A DNA stretch of 64,000 nt. Origin: Candidatus Kaistella beijingensis. GTDB lineage: Bacteria; Bacteroidota; Bacteroidia; Flavobacteriales; Weeksellaceae. The stretch spans positions 310,001-374,000 of the forward strand of contig NZ_CP071953.1 of the NCBI RefSeq assembly GCF_020084865.1. Reading direction: 5' to 3'. The notes beneath the pieces are model-generated. The model made no database searches and was not told where the DNA came from. It saw only the letters and a program-made list of their open reading frames with translations. Shown one piece after another: positions 62,321 through 64,000 of the stretch. Numbering within the stretch: the first letter of the stretch is position 1; the number at the start of each line of letters is the position of its first letter. The position numbers and the translations under genes are program-made.

Positions 62321-63685
62321 TCACCAATTTTTATCCACCATATAAATCATTTGTCCCATTGCAACCGCTCCCAAAAGCAATTCGCGACGGTTCACTTTTT
62401 CAAACGTATCTTCTTCAGTGTGGTGAATGTCGAAATATCTTTGGGAATCAGGAACGAGCTCTGCCAAAGGAACACCGAGTTTTTCCATCGGTTCAATATC
62501 AGTTCCCGCATATTGAAATTCAAAATTATGAATTCCATACGGAAGGAAGAGATTTCTCCAGGACTGAACTTCTTTTCTTTTTTCAGGAGTCATCACCAAA
62601 GCAATTCCGCGCGGCGTAAAACCGCCACCGTCACTTTCAATGGCAAAAATATGTTTTTCGTTATTTTTCTGCATGTTTTCTGCGTATTTATTTCCGCCAC
62701 GAACTCCGTTTTCTTCATTGGCAAAGCAAACAACTCGAATCGTGTGATTATTTTTAATACCTAATTTTTTGAATGTGCGAAGGATTTCTATGCTTTGAAC
62801 AATTCCTGCTCCATCGTCGTGTGCTCCTTCGCCAACATCCCAAGAATCCAAATGTCCACCGACGACGATGACGCTTTTATCTTTGGTTCCTGTAATTTCT
62901 CCAATGACAGAATGAGATAATTTTTCACCTTTGATCGTACAATTCGAATTTAATTTGGCATAAACTTTTTGAGATTTCAAGGTGTTTTCCAATTCATCTG
63001 CACTTTTCGGACCAATTGCAACGGCGGGAATTTTGGTGGTGTCGTCTTTGTCGTAACGCATCGCACCGGTGTGTGGAACGTCATCAAAAGCTGAAGAAAG
63101 TGAACGGATAATTACCGCTTTTGCACCTTTCTTTCCTGCCCAACTTGCAGCGGAACGACGGTAAATCCCTGCATCTACATAAGCCTGTCCTGTAACAATG
63201 AATTTTTGGTTAAAAGCATAATTAAAGAAGACAATTTTTCCTTTCACCTGACTTTCCGGTAATTTGTCGAAATCTTCTTTATTTTTTACGTAGATGATTT
63301 CACCTTCTACATCTTTTCCTTTAGTTCCCTCGGAATTTCCTAAAGACAACATTCTCAGAGATTTCCATTTTCCGTTTCCCGTGTTGATGTGAAGAGATTC
63401 TTTCCCTCTTTCCCAAACAGGAACCATGACTTCTTCTTTCCAAACTTTGTCGGCACCTGCCTCTTTTAATTTTTGAACTGCCCAATCTACGGACTTTTCA
63501 TAGGCTTCAGAACCGCTCAATCGATGTCCGATATTTTTTGTTAAGTCACGAAGATTTTCATAAGCAGTTCCATTTGCCAACATTTCGTCGGAAATATTTT
63601 TGAATTGAATTGAATCTGCTTTGGTTTGAGCAAATAAAAATCCGCCCAAAAAGAGCGGAAGTATTTTGATGAGAATTTGTTTCAT
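62321..63685 (-). CDS. M28-family metallopeptidase
   Basis: A 454-residue exported aminopeptidase/carboxypeptidase Q-like enzyme with a signal peptide (1-19). A PA domain (~120-250; GKIVFFNYAFN) precedes the M28 catalytic core: GGHLDSWDVGEGAHDDGAG (zinc His and Asp, bridging Asp), CFANEENGVRGG (catalytic Glu) and HHTEEDTF (last His). The ~230 bp downstream (62,088-62,320) hold nothing recognisable. Confidence 0.92.
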   Translation of the reverse strand: MKQILIKILPLFLGGFLFAQTKADSIQFKNISDEMLANGTAYENLRDLTKNIGHRLSGSEAYEKSVDWAVQKLKEAGADKVWKEEVMVPVWERGKESLHINTGNGKWKSLRMLSLGNSEGTKGKDVEGEIIYVKNKEDFDKLPESQVKGKIVFFNYAFNQKFIVTGQAYVDAGIYRRSAASWAGKKGAKAVIIRSLSSAFDDVPHTGAMRYDKDDTTKIPAVAIGPKSADELENTLKSQKVYAKLNSNCTIKGEKLSHSVIGEITGTKDKSVIVVGGHLDSWDVGEGAHDDGAGIVQSIEILRTFKKLGIKNNHTIRVVCFANEENGVRGGNKYAENMQKNNEKHIFAIESDGGGFTPRGIALVMTPEKRKEVQSWRNLFLPYGIHNFEFQYAGTDIEPMEKLGVPLAELVPDSQRYFDIHHTEEDTFEKVNRRELLLGAVAMGQMIYMVDKNW

Positions 63686-63730
63686 TGCTTATGGAAAAAT
63701 TATTCCATCAAAAATAAGAATTTTTTAATA

Positions 63731-63774
63731 ATTGCTCACTACCCATTACTCATTACTCAATACTCATTACTCAT
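63731..63774. repeat. CATTACTC-type tandem repeat block
   Basis: Several units of (C/A)ATTACTC(A) between the M28 and DUF1015 genes, resembling the ada leader block at 45864-45900 and ending in the same ACTCATGAA. Confidence 0.7.
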
Positions 63775-63777
63775 GAA

Positions 63778-64000
63778 TTACTTCATATCATACATCACCA
63801 AAGCCGTCACCAGTTTTGGTTCGATATAAGTACATTTCGGCGGCATTTTGATGTTTTTATCAGAGACTTTTAGCAAGTCATTGAAACTCACAGGATAAAT
63901 TCCGAAACCGACCTTATATTTTCCTGAATCTACTTTTTCTTTGATGTTTAAAATACCTTCAATTCCCGAATTTCCTTTGATGTAAGTGATTTTATCGGTG
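63778..64000 (-). CDS. DUF1015 family protein (C-terminal part)
   Basis: Only the last 74 codons are inside the window; the gene continues past the right edge. The end reads KMPPKCTYIEPKLVTALVMYDMK, matching the conserved MPPKSTYxEPKL motif of DUF1015 proteins (~400 residues). Function of the family is unknown; some members lie near serine metabolism genes. Confidence 0.8.
   Translation of the reverse strand, partial: TDKITYIKGNSGIEGILNIKEKVDSGKYKVGFGIYPVSFNDLLKVSDKNIKMPPKCTYIEPKLVTALVMYDMK

Overview
The window looks like a chromosome segment of a flavobacterium of the Weeksellaceae (Chryseobacterium-like). Support: A/T-rich DNA, many promoters of the Bacteroidetes type (TAnnTTTG), start codons with A-rich rather than GGAGG leaders, a type IX secretion C-terminal tail, and families typical of the phylum (DUF6266, DUF6943, DUF6526, DUF2805, VirE/DUF3987 primase pairs). 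The species call is an inference from family content only.

Bases 1-13,700 are accessory DNA, probably part of an integrated mobile element. A primase-like pair (VirE-N/PriCT-2/DUF3987) is followed by a compact five-gene defence operon (2,777-10,688): an XRE controller, a type III Mod methyltransferase, the type III Res helicase-nuclease, a 700-residue prokaryotic Argonaute, and a DUF3883 nuclease-like protein. All spacers are under 25 bp, and a perfect inverted repeat lies on the promoter. The Argonaute keeps its guide 5'-end pocket (Y414, K418, Q429, K456) but has lost catalytic PIWI residues, so it is best read as a guide-directed sensor, with DUF3883 as candidate effector. Just downstream, a promoter drives a highly structured, apparently non-coding RNA of about 495 nt (10,757-11,252). 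A G/C-richer stretch without genes follows, holding a repeated stem-loop with compensatory changes, then DUF6943 and DUF6266 genes. This operon plus its RNA is my candidate for an undescribed system.

Bases 14,000-28,700 are an island of about 13 kb bounded by 1.05-kb direct repeats carrying a MarR gene and part of an SDR gene. The left copy is a graveyard of fragments (a DUF remnant, a truncated SDR, a GH31 C-terminus). Inside are a one-piece beta-propeller LytS-type sensor kinase with its LytTR regulator, a run of small secreted proteins including two with LGFP repeats, and a secreted GH5 enzyme with a type IX tail.

Bases 28,900-47,000 are unusually rich in genome maintenance: two photolyase/cryptochrome genes with a TetR-AarF-DUF2256 set and divergent ribA; a zincless Nei-like glycosylase; topoisomerase IB; LigD and Ku (NHEJ); exonuclease III; and a fused Ada-AraC-MGMT protein. 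Several are in one minus-strand run (44,186 to 37,208).

Bases 47,000-64,000 are ordinary housekeeping: a ClC channel, a GNAT acetyltransferase, lysine catabolism (P6C dehydrogenase and lysine 6-aminotransferase), a fused E1 alpha/beta 2-oxoacid dehydrogenase and its lipoamide dehydrogenase, M19, S9 and M28 peptidases, a patatin, diacylglycerol kinase, and the C-terminus of a DUF1015 protein at the right edge. No rRNA, tRNA, CRISPR array, integrase or transposase gene was recognised.
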